Below are positions 27,622-36,571 of a stretch of 64,000 nt of DNA, in pieces. This stretch comes from Escherichia marmotae (GTDB lineage: Bacteria; Pseudomonadota; Gammaproteobacteria; Enterobacterales; Enterobacteriaceae). The stretch is from NCBI RefSeq assembly GCF_002900365.1, contig NZ_CP025979.1:1426001-1490000 (forward strand), given 5' to 3'. The notes under the pieces are model-generated. The model was not told the origin of the DNA, made no database searches, and saw nothing but the letters and a program-made list of their open reading frames with translations. The number at the start of each line of letters is the position of its first letter. The first letter of the stretch is position 1. Both the position numbers and the translations under genes were made by a program.

Positions 27622-29904
27622 ATGTCCGAGCTTAATGAAAAGTTAGCCACAGCCTGGGAAGGTTTTATCAAAGGTGACTGGCAGAATGAAGTAAACGTCC
27701 GTGACTTCATTCAGAAAAACTACACTCCGTACGAGGGTGACGAGTCCTTCCTGGCTGGCGCTACTGAAGCGACCACTACCCTGTGGGACAAAGTAATGGA
27801 AGGCGTTAAACTGGAAAACCGCACTCACGCGCCAGTTGACTTTGACACCGCTGTTGCTTCCACCATCACCTCTCACGACGCTGGCTACATCAACAAGCAG
27901 CTTGAGAAAATCGTTGGTCTGCAGACTGAAGCTCCGCTGAAACGTGCTCTTATCCCGTTCGGTGGTATCAAAATGATCGAAGGTTCCTGCAAAGCGTACA
28001 ACCGCGAACTGGATCCGATGATCAAAAAAATCTTCACTGAATACCGTAAAACTCACAACCAGGGCGTGTTCGACGTTTACACTCCGGACATCCTGCGTTG
28101 CCGTAAATCCGGTGTTCTGACCGGTCTGCCAGATGCTTATGGCCGTGGTCGTATCATCGGTGACTACCGTCGCGTTGCGCTGTACGGTATCGACTACCTG
28201 ATGAAAGATAAACTGGCACAGTTCACCTCTCTGCAGGCTGATCTGGAAAACGGCGTAAACCTGGAACAGACCATTCGTCTGCGCGAAGAAATCGCTGAAC
28301 AGCACCGCGCTCTGGGTCAGATGAAAGAAATGGCTGCTAAATACGGCTACGACATCTCTGGTCCGGCTACCAATGCTCAGGAAGCTATCCAGTGGACTTA
28401 CTTCGGCTACCTGGCTGCTGTTAAGTCTCAGAACGGTGCTGCAATGTCCTTCGGTCGTACCTCCACCTTCCTGGACGTGTACATCGAACGTGACCTGAAA
28501 GCTGGTAAAATCACCGAACAAGAAGCGCAGGAAATGGTTGACCACCTGGTCATGAAACTGCGTATGGTTCGCTTCCTGCGTACTCCGGAGTACGATGAAC
28601 TGTTCTCTGGTGACCCGATTTGGGCAACCGAATCTATCGGTGGTATGGGTCTCGACGGTCGTACGCTGGTTACCAAAAACAGCTTCCGTTTCCTGAACAC
28701 CCTGTACACCATGGGTCCGTCTCCGGAACCGAACATGACCATTCTGTGGTCTGAAAAACTGCCGCTGAACTTCAAGAAATTCGCCGCTAAAGTGTCCATC
28801 GACACCTCTTCTCTGCAGTATGAGAACGATGACCTGATGCGTCCGGACTTCAACAACGATGACTATGCTATCGCTTGCTGCGTAAGCCCGATGATCGTTG
28901 GTAAACAAATGCAGTTCTTCGGTGCGCGTGCAAACCTGGCGAAAACCATGCTGTACGCAATCAACGGCGGCGTTGACGAAAAACTGAAAATGCAGGTTGG
29001 TCCGAAATCTGAACCGATCAAAGGCGACGTCCTGAACTACGATGAAGTGATGGAGCGCATGGATCACTTCATGGACTGGCTGGCTAAACAGTACATCACT
29101 GCACTGAACATCATCCACTACATGCACGACAAGTACAGCTACGAAGCCGCTCTGATGGCGCTGCACGACCGTGACGTTATCCGCACCATGGCGTGTGGTA
29201 TCGCTGGTCTGTCCGTTGCTGCTGACTCCCTGTCTGCAATCAAATATGCGAAAGTTAAACCGATTCGTGACGAAGACGGTCTGGCTATCGACTTCGAAAT
29301 CGAAGGCGAATACCCGCAGTTTGGTAACAACGATCCGCGTGTAGATGACCTGGCTGTTGATCTGGTAGAACGTTTCATGAAGAAAATTCAGAAACTGCAC
29401 ACCTACCGTGACGCTATCCCGACTCAGTCTGTTCTGACCATCACTTCTAACGTTGTGTATGGTAAGAAAACCGGTAACACCCCAGACGGTCGTCGTGCTG
29501 GCGCACCGTTCGGACCGGGTGCTAACCCGATGCACGGTCGTGACCAGAAAGGTGCTGTAGCTTCTCTGACTTCCGTTGCTAAACTGCCGTTCGCTTACGC
29601 TAAAGATGGTATCTCTTACACCTTCTCTATCGTTCCGAACGCACTGGGTAAAGACGACGAAGTTCGTAAGACCAACCTGGCTGGTCTGATGGATGGTTAC
29701 TTCCACCACGAAGCGTCCATCGAAGGTGGTCAGCACCTGAACGTAAACGTGATGAACCGTGAAATGCTGCTCGACGCAATGGAAAACCCGGAAAAATATC
29801 CGCAGTTGACCATCCGTGTATCTGGCTACGCAGTACGTTTCAACTCGCTGACTAAAGAACAGCAGCAGGACGTTATTACTCGTACCTTCACTCAATCTAT
29901 GTAA
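27622..29904 (+). CDS. pflB: Pyruvate formate-lyase
   Basis: PflB (760 aa) is the glycyl-radical enzyme that splits pyruvate and CoA into acetyl-CoA and formate in anaerobic cells. The adjacent active-site cysteines lie in IACCVSPM (Cys418/419 in family numbering). The radical glycine lies in RVSGYAVRF near the C-terminus (Gly734). A strong AGAAGG precedes the ATG, and codon use is highly biased, consistent with very high expression; the 750-codon open frame on the opposite strand is a by-product of this bias. It is activated by PflA, encoded just downstream. Confidence 0.99.
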   Translation: MSELNEKLATAWEGFIKGDWQNEVNVRDFIQKNYTPYEGDESFLAGATEATTTLWDKVMEGVKLENRTHAPVDFDTAVASTITSHDAGYINKQLEKIVGLQTEAPLKRALIPFGGIKMIEGSCKAYNRELDPMIKKIFTEYRKTHNQGVFDVYTPDILRCRKSGVLTGLPDAYGRGRIIGDYRRVALYGIDYLMKDKLAQFTSLQADLENGVNLEQTIRLREEIAEQHRALGQMKEMAAKYGYDISGPATNAQEAIQWTYFGYLAAVKSQNGAAMSFGRTSTFLDVYIERDLKAGKITEQEAQEMVDHLVMKLRMVRFLRTPEYDELFSGDPIWATESIGGMGLDGRTLVTKNSFRFLNTLYTMGPSPEPNMTILWSEKLPLNFKKFAAKVSIDTSSLQYENDDLMRPDFNNDDYAIACCVSPMIVGKQMQFFGARANLAKTMLYAINGGVDEKLKMQVGPKSEPIKGDVLNYDEVMERMDHFMDWLAKQYITALNIIHYMHDKYSYEAALMALHDRDVIRTMACGIAGLSVAADSLSAIKYAKVKPIRDEDGLAIDFEIEGEYPQFGNNDPRVDDLAVDLVERFMKKIQKLHTYRDAIPTQSVLTITSNVVYGKKTGNTPDGRRAGAPFGPGANPMHGRDQKGAVASLTSVAKLPFAYAKDGISYTFSIVPNALGKDDEVRKTNLAGLMDGYFHHEASIEGGQHLNVNVMNREMLLDAMENPEKYPQLTIRVSGYAVRFNSLTKEQQQDVITRTFTQSM

Positions 29905-29943
29905 TTAGATTTGACTGAAATCGTACTGTAAAAAGCGTACAAT

Positions 29944-29972
29944 AAAGGCTCCACGAAAGTGGGGCCTTTTTT
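29944..29972 (+). terminator. Intrinsic terminator after pflB
   Basis: GGCTCCAC, GAAA loop, GTGGGGCC, then six T. The stem and T-run are strong, 42 bases past the pflB stop. It separates pflB from pflA, which must rely on readthrough or its own promoter in 29973-30095. Confidence 0.9.
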
Positions 29973-30095
29973 AGCAAGAGAGCCTTTTTTGTCAGCTATC
30001 TATACTTTAAGGTGACTGCCAAAACAGACTCGACGTAGCCTTCGAGCTGCGCACCAACACGGCCTCAGATGGGCCACATCTGGAGAAACACCGCA

Positions 30096-30836
30096 ATGTC
30101 AGTTATTGGTCGCATTCACTCCTTTGAATCCTGTGGAACCGTAGACGGCCCGGGTATTCGCTTTATCACCTTTTTCCAGGGCTGCCTGATGCGCTGCCTG
30201 TATTGTCATAACCGCGACACCTGGGACACGCATGGCGGTAAAGAAGTTACCGTTGAAGATTTAATGAAAGAGGTGGTGACCTATCGCCACTTTATGAACG
30301 CTTCAGGTGGCGGCGTTACCGCATCTGGCGGCGAAGCAATTCTGCAAGCTGAGTTTGTTCGTGACTGGTTCCGCGCCTGCAAAAAAGAAGGCATTCATAC
30401 CTGTCTGGACACCAACGGTTTTGTTCGTCGTTACGATCCGGTGATTGATGAACTGCTGGAAGTAACCGACCTGGTAATGCTTGATCTCAAACAAATGAAC
30501 GACGAGATCCACCAAAATCTGGTAGGCGTTTCCAACCACCGAACGCTGGAGTTTGCCCAATATCTGGCGAACAAAAATGTGAAAGTCTGGATCCGTTATG
30601 TCGTAGTACCTGGCTGGTCTGACGACGACGATTCCGCCCACCGTCTTGGTGAATTTACCCGTGATATGGGTAACGTCGAAAAAATCGAACTCCTCCCCTA
30701 CCATGAGCTGGGCAAACACAAATGGGTGGCGATGGGCGAAGAGTACAAACTCGATGGCGTGAAACCACCGAAGAAAGAGACCATGGAGCGCGTGAAAGGC
30801 ATTCTTGAGCAGTATGGTCATAAAGTGATGTTCTAA
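30096..30836 (+). CDS. pflA: PflA, pyruvate formate-lyase activating enzyme
   Basis: PflA (246 aa) is a radical-SAM enzyme that generates the glycyl radical on PflB using a [4Fe-4S] cluster, SAM and flavodoxin. The cluster motif CLMRCLYC (CxxxCxxC) lies near residues 30-37, and the SAM-binding SGGGVTASGGEAI follows. I chose the ATG at 30096 (MSVIGRIH), with TGGAGAA upstream. The next gene on this side is the accessory bcs-like operon, convergent with pflA, where K-12 has ycaK. Confidence 0.97.
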   Translation: MSVIGRIHSFESCGTVDGPGIRFITFFQGCLMRCLYCHNRDTWDTHGGKEVTVEDLMKEVVTYRHFMNASGGGVTASGGEAILQAEFVRDWFRACKKEGIHTCLDTNGFVRRYDPVIDELLEVTDLVMLDLKQMNDEIHQNLVGVSNHRTLEFAQYLANKNVKVWIRYVVVPGWSDDDDSAHRLGEFTRDMGNVEKIELLPYHELGKHKWVAMGEEYKLDGVKPPKKETMERVKGILEQYGHKVMF

Positions 30837-30901
30837 AACATCACGTGCAGGTTGAATTTCGCCCTGCAATTTTGGCTCCCCTCCTGTTAGTGATAATCAG
30901 T

Positions 30902-30935
30902 AAGCCAGCGTTAGGAGCATTCTCAACGCTGGCTT
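30902..30935 (-). terminator. Hairpin between pflA and the bcsC-like gene
   Basis: AAGCCAGCGTT (30902-30912) pairs perfectly with AACGCTGGCTT (30925-30935) around a 12-base loop, between two convergent genes. It probably ends the bcs-like transcript. A weaker hairpin, TGCAGG/CCTGCA at 30846-30868, may serve pflA. Neither has a strong T-run. Confidence 0.6.
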
Positions 30936-30978
30936 GCTCGACTTAATTTCCGCGTCGTAATCTTCTGATTCTAGCTCG

Positions 30979-33900
30979 TTACCAGTCGGCGTAAGGTATC
31001 AGCGGCTGCGGCGGTAAATCCATGTCGCCCTGCCATCCGGCGGCGGAATACCGTACATAGAGCAGGAAATGGCTGGGCGCATAATCTTTCGCCTGCTGGA
31101 TATCGATTGCCGTACCGACAAACCAGTTGGATGTGACGCGGCGTTCAAGTAATGCCCGCGCCGTGTAGCCAAAGCCCTGACTGCTGCCACCGTCGTTGGT
31201 CTGGCCGGCTGCATCGTCTTTCCAGTCAGTCGGGATCAGGTTCATCAGCGGATAACGCGGCATGGTTTTGGTTCGTGAATGCGACCACGAGCCAGACGCA
31301 CCCAGCTCCCACGACCAGTTTTCCGTCCGCTCGCGCCACATCACCGGTACGGCAAACGACAGGTATTCCTGCGGGCTGTAGTAACCGCCCTGACCGAGTG
31401 AGTACCCACTCAGGTCTTTGTCGTAATGCCAGATCATATTGTTCAGACCAATGGTGACGCGGCGATTGTTCTGGTTGATGACTTTATAGTAATAGCCCGT
31501 CATCCAGCGCACGCGCCAGTTATCTTCGACATTTTTGCCGGTTAACTGGTCGCCGCTAAGCGATGCCCAGACGCCGTTCGCTTCACCTTTATCGTAGCTC
31601 AGGCTTAGCCCCACGCCATCAGCACGCACGCCGCCCCATTTTTTCCCGGTGTTGCCCGGGGAGTCTTTTTGCCCGCCAAAGGCCAGCAAGGAACTGGAGA
31701 TGGGGCGACGATGGGCGTTAATGGTGTAACCAAGCGGCCCCACGTCGTCGCTGTAACTGATGCCACCAACGACATCCACCACGTTGAAGCCCATCGGCGT
31801 GGTGCCGATATCCCAGCTCCAGACGTCATTGCGCCAGCCGACAGCAACGCTGGCACCGGAATCCGACTGACTGCGATTGCCGCTACAATCCTGTAACGTA
31901 CAGGTGCCCCAGTTGTTATCCCATTTACCCTCAGCGTCGGCGGAGAAACTGCCAACGTTCATATTGACGAAATCACTGCGGAAGAACATTCGCCCGTCGG
32001 AATACGGCGCATCCACCTGCAACATGGTGGTGTGCGCTTTCAGATCAGAATAGCCACCAGTACCGCTCGAACCCCAGTAATCATGTTCGAGGGTGACGTT
32101 GAGATCCTGCTGACGATAGAGGTCCGCCGCATCGCTGCGCACGCCGCGTTTCAGCCAGTCGTCCTTCTCGTCATTGCGGGTCAGACGGGTAAAGGTGTCG
32201 TTATCCTGCGGACGCGTTGTCGCCACACCGGATGCGACCATTGCGTCTTTGTAGGTTTCCAGCGCCTGCTGCGGTTCCCCTGCCTGCGCTTCAAAACTCG
32301 CGCCATCGCGCAGAACCATCGCGCTTTCCATCGACGGTGGTTGAGATTTTGCCTGTGGGATCAGCCTGTTAAACGTCTGCTGCGCCGCCGCGGTATCGCC
32401 AAGCTGTGCCTGCACCAGCGCCACACGCCGTTGCGTGTTCAGCGACGCGTTATCGGTGGCGGGCAGTTTCGCCAGTTGGCTGCGCGCTGCCGCTTTGTCG
32501 CCTGCAGCAATATCCACTTCCGTCAGGCCAAGAATGGCATCGATGTTATTCGGCTCGCGCGTCAGGACATTCTGATACGCAGCGCGGGCGGCGGTGTAAT
32601 CACGCCGTTGCTGCGCCCAGTCGGCCAGCGTGAGGTCAATGCGCGTGGAAGGTGGTTGCTGGCGCAGCATCGCTTCCGCTTCGGCCTCTTTGCCGCTTTC
32701 CCGCAGACGGTTAGCGGTTTCCAGCACCTGATCGCTTTGCAGCCGATTAACCAGCTCCTGAATATTGCTGTTCCACTGCGCGCGCGGCAGGCTGTTGATA
32801 TGCGCCAGCGCCGCCCGCTCCTGATCGTGACCGGAGAGATACAGCCCGTAAGCGTAAACCTGCTCCGGATCGTCTGGTTTCTGCTGTGCCAGATTGCGCA
32901 TCAGGGTATCGGCCTGGCTACGTTGCCCGGCCTGCCAGAGATCCTGCGACAGCCGGTAAGTAATCCATACACTGCCGGGATCCAGCGCCAGCCGTTGCCG
33001 CTGAAGCGCTGCCGCCTGCGCCCATTTGCCCTGATTTTCCAGTGCCTCCGCCTGCTGTGCCAGACGATCGTTTTGCAGGCTGCGTTCGATGTCATCAACG
33101 CTGCGCCGCTGGCTGGCCGGGAGCGAGGCAATAAACGCTTCGGCTTTTTCCGGTGACTGCTGGCGATAAATATTCGCCAGTCCGCGCACGGCGTTGGTGT
33201 TGCTGCTGTCCATGCGCAGCGTCTGCTGATAATAACGTTCCGCGGCGGGGTAATCTTTGCGCGCCATTGCCACATCACCCAGTCCCAGCACTGCATAGCT
33301 GTCGGCGTTATCAACACTGCGCGCCTGCCGGAACAACCGTTCGGCCTGCTCTGGATTATTGGCTTTCAGCGCAGCATCACCCTGCTGGATCGCCAGCCAG
33401 TAGCGGTTCACTTTCAACAGGCTGTTCCACTTGTCATTGTTGCTGCTGTGCGGGTCCAGCGCGAGGGCTTTTTCCAGATTCACCACCGCATTCGCGCGAT
33501 CGCCTTTCTGGGAATACGCCTGGCCCAGCGCCCCCAATATTGCACCAGTGTCAGGGTTATCATTATTAAGTATTCTCAACTGACTAATCGCTTCGTTGCG
33601 ACGGGATGCTATTTGCGCCACTGTACTCCAGTACTCCATCGCCATTTCGACATCTGGCGGTGCCCCATTAAATAGCCTGTCGTAATTGGCAATAGCCTCT
33701 TTGTGACGCCCGGAGATAGCTTGTAAACGTGCCATTTGCAGTGCCTGACGGCCATCAGGCGAGGAAAGTCGCATAGCCGTGTGCGATGCTTGATATATTT
33801 TTGAATCCGGTGCGAGCAGGAAAAGCCTGGTAAGTTGTTTTTGTGCACCGTCAATATTTCCCCTTCGCAGCAGATAGCGAAAACGAGCCGCAACGACATC

Positions 33901-34086
33901 TGGATTATTGGGTTCCACCAATTCAAGACGATAAAGCGATTGCTCGACCAGATCTTCGCGGTGAGTGTCTTCGCCTAACCGAACCTGCGCCATCAACAAC
34001 TGATGAGCAGTTGGCGCGGCTTCCGTCATCGGCAGCATCGACAAACCAAGGGATAGTGTGAGCAAATTTAGGGTGAATTTGTACAT
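30979..34086 (-). CDS. BcsC-like cellulose export porin, chimeric and internally shortened
   Basis: This 1035-aa protein is BcsC-like: signal peptide (cleavage near TEA-AP, residue 23), periplasmic TPR superhelix, and C-terminal outer-membrane barrel ending in a Trp (LIPYADW). BcsC guides cellulose through the periplasm and outer membrane. I chose the ATG at 34086 (MYKFTLN), with GAGG six bases upstream, over a TTG at 34098. Residues 1 to ~182 diverge from canonical E. coli BcsC, while from LGALGQAYSQKGD (residue 184) onward it matches canonical BcsC almost exactly. About 122 canonical residues are absent at the join, equal to the whole length difference from 1157 aa. Base composition changes at the same point (near 33540): A+T-rich upstream, ordinary Escherichia codon use downstream. 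I infer recombination with the chromosomal bcsC. Loss of about three TPRs may or may not be tolerated. Confidence 0.9.
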   Translation of the reverse strand: MYKFTLNLLTLSLGLSMLPMTEAAPTAHQLLMAQVRLGEDTHREDLVEQSLYRLELVEPNNPDVVAARFRYLLRRGNIDGAQKQLTRLFLLAPDSKIYQASHTAMRLSSPDGRQALQMARLQAISGRHKEAIANYDRLFNGAPPDVEMAMEYWSTVAQIASRRNEAISQLRILNNDNPDTGAILGALGQAYSQKGDRANAVVNLEKALALDPHSSNNDKWNSLLKVNRYWLAIQQGDAALKANNPEQAERLFRQARSVDNADSYAVLGLGDVAMARKDYPAAERYYQQTLRMDSSNTNAVRGLANIYRQQSPEKAEAFIASLPASQRRSVDDIERSLQNDRLAQQAEALENQGKWAQAAALQRQRLALDPGSVWITYRLSQDLWQAGQRSQADTLMRNLAQQKPDDPEQVYAYGLYLSGHDQERAALAHINSLPRAQWNSNIQELVNRLQSDQVLETANRLRESGKEAEAEAMLRQQPPSTRIDLTLADWAQQRRDYTAARAAYQNVLTREPNNIDAILGLTEVDIAAGDKAAARSQLAKLPATDNASLNTQRRVALVQAQLGDTAAAQQTFNRLIPQAKSQPPSMESAMVLRDGASFEAQAGEPQQALETYKDAMVASGVATTRPQDNDTFTRLTRNDEKDDWLKRGVRSDAADLYRQQDLNVTLEHDYWGSSGTGGYSDLKAHTTMLQVDAPYSDGRMFFRSDFVNMNVGSFSADAEGKWDNNWGTCTLQDCSGNRSQSDSGASVAVGWRNDVWSWDIGTTPMGFNVVDVVGGISYSDDVGPLGYTINAHRRPISSSLLAFGGQKDSPGNTGKKWGGVRADGVGLSLSYDKGEANGVWASLSGDQLTGKNVEDNWRVRWMTGYYYKVINQNNRRVTIGLNNMIWHYDKDLSGYSLGQGGYYSPQEYLSFAVPVMWRERTENWSWELGASGSWSHSRTKTMPRYPLMNLIPTDWKDDAAGQTNDGGSSQGFGYTARALLERRVTSNWFVGTAIDIQQAKDYAPSHFLLYVRYSAAGWQGDMDLPPQPLIPYADW

Positions 34087-34137
34087 GCCTGGCCTCAATC
34101 AGGTGTTAACTCACTTTTTATTAGAAACAGAATGAGT

Positions 34138-34184
34138 GCAGCTCCCCGCCCTGCCTGTTTAAGGCCAGGACAGGATTGAGCTGC
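34138..34184 (-). other. Long imperfect stem-loop between bcsB-like and bcsC-like
   Basis: GCAGCTC at 34138-34144 pairs with GAGCTGC at 34178-34184, with further CCTG/CAGG pairing inside. It lies in the 118-base gap where the canonical operon carries bcsZ. It could stabilise the upstream bcsAB message or attenuate bcsC. No T-run on the minus strand supports a classical terminator. Confidence 0.55.
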
Positions 34185-34204
34185 AAAATAAAAATGACGA
34201 TGAA

Positions 34205-36505
34205 TTACTGTTGATGAGGATTCAGACGACGGCGGCTAATAATGCGTAGCAGACGCCAGGCCACCCATGCCAATAGCACCACACTGAGTGTTGCCAACAC
34301 CGCCAACAGAACGGGATGTCTCGCTAACACGTATTGGATACGCTCAAACCAGGGAAGATCCCCCACATAATAAGTATCTCCAGCCCGTAAACTATCGACA
34401 CCAGATTCACGAATAACCGCGACTGAGCCAAAGATATTGCCGCGCTTTACACTATCAACCAACGCATTGTTGAGTAACCCATCGCCGCGTGCTCCTTCGG
34501 TCATCAATGCAATTACGCTACGTTGGGTATGATACGGGGACTGAAAACCAACCACCGCAGCCATTGGCGATGGGGAAACTATGGTTGATTGTGTTTCCGA
34601 ATTTTGATCGTTTTTATCTGCCTCAATTTGGACATATTTAGCGTGCCGCATTGGACTTTTTACCCAACGTGTCGTTGCCTCAATAAGCAGATTTATTTGC
34701 TGTTTGTCTTCTAATTCTTGTGGAAGTGTCCCTATCAACAGAATGTCTGCATCCCTGCTCCGAACGGAGCTTATATCATCAGTAATTGTCAGATTAATGG
34801 CTGGAAACCCGGTTTGAGCACCAATCAATCCCAGGGTATTTAGCAATATTTCAACCTGCGTTGCACCAGGCTTTTCAGGCATAACGACAACTGTTTCTGA
34901 TAAATCAGCCATTCGACTAAAAGGAAAGCCTGCGCTGACAAAGGCGCGTAAATCAGGCATGGCGATAAAGTGATGATACTTTGAAAAATCGATAGTGGAA
35001 TCATCTGCAATGACTGCATGATTTTTCAAAGGCCGGGAAATAATACAGCTATCAGCATCAGCGCGCGGTATCGTATTAACGTATTCAAAATTAAATCGCA
35101 ATTGATTGAGCGCCCCCAGTGTCAACGCCGGAACGGTAATTTTATTATTGTCATCCAACAATTCTTGCAATAACGGTAAATGTAACAGCAGTCGATCCGT
35201 AGCAGATTGAGTATTTAGACGAAAAGATTCCAGGTACTGATTATTAAGGCTGACATCCACGCGCGAACCACTCACCATTGGTGTGGTATAGCGATAGTTA
35301 ATCTTCATATCAACACCGCGGTTACGTAGCAGAAAGAGATCTGGTGGCAAATTAAATGAAATATTAATTGCCGCAGACTCCAGGGCGCTTGCCTGTAATT
35401 GCCCTTCATATGTCTTAAGCTCTGCGAAAGTTACAGGACGGTCAGTGCGTACCCAATTTGGCGCATCATAAGGTTTGCGCGGCAAAAGCGGCTCCACATC
35501 ATTGACGACCACACTATCGCCGCGAAACAGTATATTTCCCTGCGCAAGGCCTTTTGCCGCCTGTAATAAATCGTTGTCATCGCGACCAAAAAGTACCAAC
35601 AATTTGACGAAAGGATTTTGCGGATGGTTGATCATTTCAATAACAGGTGCATTCACCAACGGATGATCACGTAGAAAGTCTGGTCGTCTATTATTAGTGG
35701 CAAATACCACTGCATTACTTTCTGGTAACTGGTCATAGAAAACAGGGAATCGATGACCACGCCATCCCGATTGTGCACCAAACCACGAAGCGACAATTGC
35801 TGATGCCTGCTGCAACCCTTTGTCAGGAGTACCGGCAAATACCATCGGCAATGTATTGGTACGGTTATCTCGTGGATCAAAGAATGGCACCGGAAAATAT
35901 GAAAGATCATTTTTCAGATTGAGTCTCTGAAACGTCAGTTCCAGTTCGCTGTTGCGCCCAATATCAAGCCACAGGCTGCTGCTGGTCAAATTTTCACATG
36001 CACTCTGGTAGTGACTAATTAATTCGAAACGCAAGCGGTTAAAATCGGAGAAATACAATGGATTGAGAGATATTTCCGTCAACATTTTTTTCCCCAGTTG
36101 TTCTTTGAAAATCGGTAATACCTCCATCAACTCATCATTAAGATAAACCTTAAGTTGTGACTGGACAGGGAGTAACGACGGCGATGGGGTATACTCAAGT
36201 TTTAGTTTCGCTTCTGAAACCATTTCATCACTGCGCATACCAAACTCAATATGACCCTGAGGGTTTACTCCACTCAGAACAATATTACCTGGCACTGCTG
36301 CTATTTGCGTAAATGGGAGCTTTAACTGGCGGGATGGCACTTTTTCATAAATAGAAATGTTCTCCTTCTGCACAGAAGGTAATATTATCCCGGTGGTAGG
36401 TTTATTAATCGTTGTATGTGTAGTCGATGCTGCATTTGCCTGATAAATGCATAACAACCCCAAGAAAATTATTGCAAAACCAGCCTTAAAAAACTTTCTT
36501 CCCAT
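34205..36505 (-). CDS. BcsB-like cyclic-di-GMP-binding periplasmic subunit
   Basis: This 766-aa protein is BcsB-like: signal peptide to about residue 25 (YQANA-A), periplasmic carbohydrate-binding/flavodoxin-like repeats, and a C-terminal membrane anchor (HPVLLAVLATLSVVLLAWVAW) followed by RRRLNPHQQ. BcsB partners BcsA in the inner membrane and carries the glucan toward BcsC. Landmarks shared with canonical BcsB include EYTPSPSLLPVQSQLKVYL, FPVPFFDPRDNRTNTLPMVFAG and DAPNWVRTDRPVTF. Throughout its length it differs at many positions from canonical E. coli BcsB as I recall it, so it is a paralogue and not a copy. It lies 66 bases after bcsA-like. The gene appears intact. Confidence 0.92.
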   Translation of the reverse strand: MGRKFFKAGFAIIFLGLLCIYQANAASTTHTTINKPTTGIILPSVQKENISIYEKVPSRQLKLPFTQIAAVPGNIVLSGVNPQGHIEFGMRSDEMVSEAKLKLEYTPSPSLLPVQSQLKVYLNDELMEVLPIFKEQLGKKMLTEISLNPLYFSDFNRLRFELISHYQSACENLTSSSLWLDIGRNSELELTFQRLNLKNDLSYFPVPFFDPRDNRTNTLPMVFAGTPDKGLQQASAIVASWFGAQSGWRGHRFPVFYDQLPESNAVVFATNNRRPDFLRDHPLVNAPVIEMINHPQNPFVKLLVLFGRDDNDLLQAAKGLAQGNILFRGDSVVVNDVEPLLPRKPYDAPNWVRTDRPVTFAELKTYEGQLQASALESAAINISFNLPPDLFLLRNRGVDMKINYRYTTPMVSGSRVDVSLNNQYLESFRLNTQSATDRLLLHLPLLQELLDDNNKITVPALTLGALNQLRFNFEYVNTIPRADADSCIISRPLKNHAVIADDSTIDFSKYHHFIAMPDLRAFVSAGFPFSRMADLSETVVVMPEKPGATQVEILLNTLGLIGAQTGFPAINLTITDDISSVRSRDADILLIGTLPQELEDKQQINLLIEATTRWVKSPMRHAKYVQIEADKNDQNSETQSTIVSPSPMAAVVGFQSPYHTQRSVIALMTEGARGDGLLNNALVDSVKRGNIFGSVAVIRESGVDSLRAGDTYYVGDLPWFERIQYVLARHPVLLAVLATLSVVLLAWVAWRLLRIISRRRLNPHQQ

Positions 36506-36571
36506 TTTAAAAACTCAAGAACAAAAAACAAATACACACAATAAATATTTAGTTAGCAACCAGAAACAAAA

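Noticed and set aside
27643..29895. 750-codon open frame antisense to pflB
   Set aside because: It is a product of the extreme codon bias of pflB; the protein resembles nothing and pflB is certain.
32032..33156. 374-codon open frame antisense to the bcsC-like gene
   Set aside because: The TPR-rich, G+C-rich coding strand explains it; no domain is visible in the antisense product.
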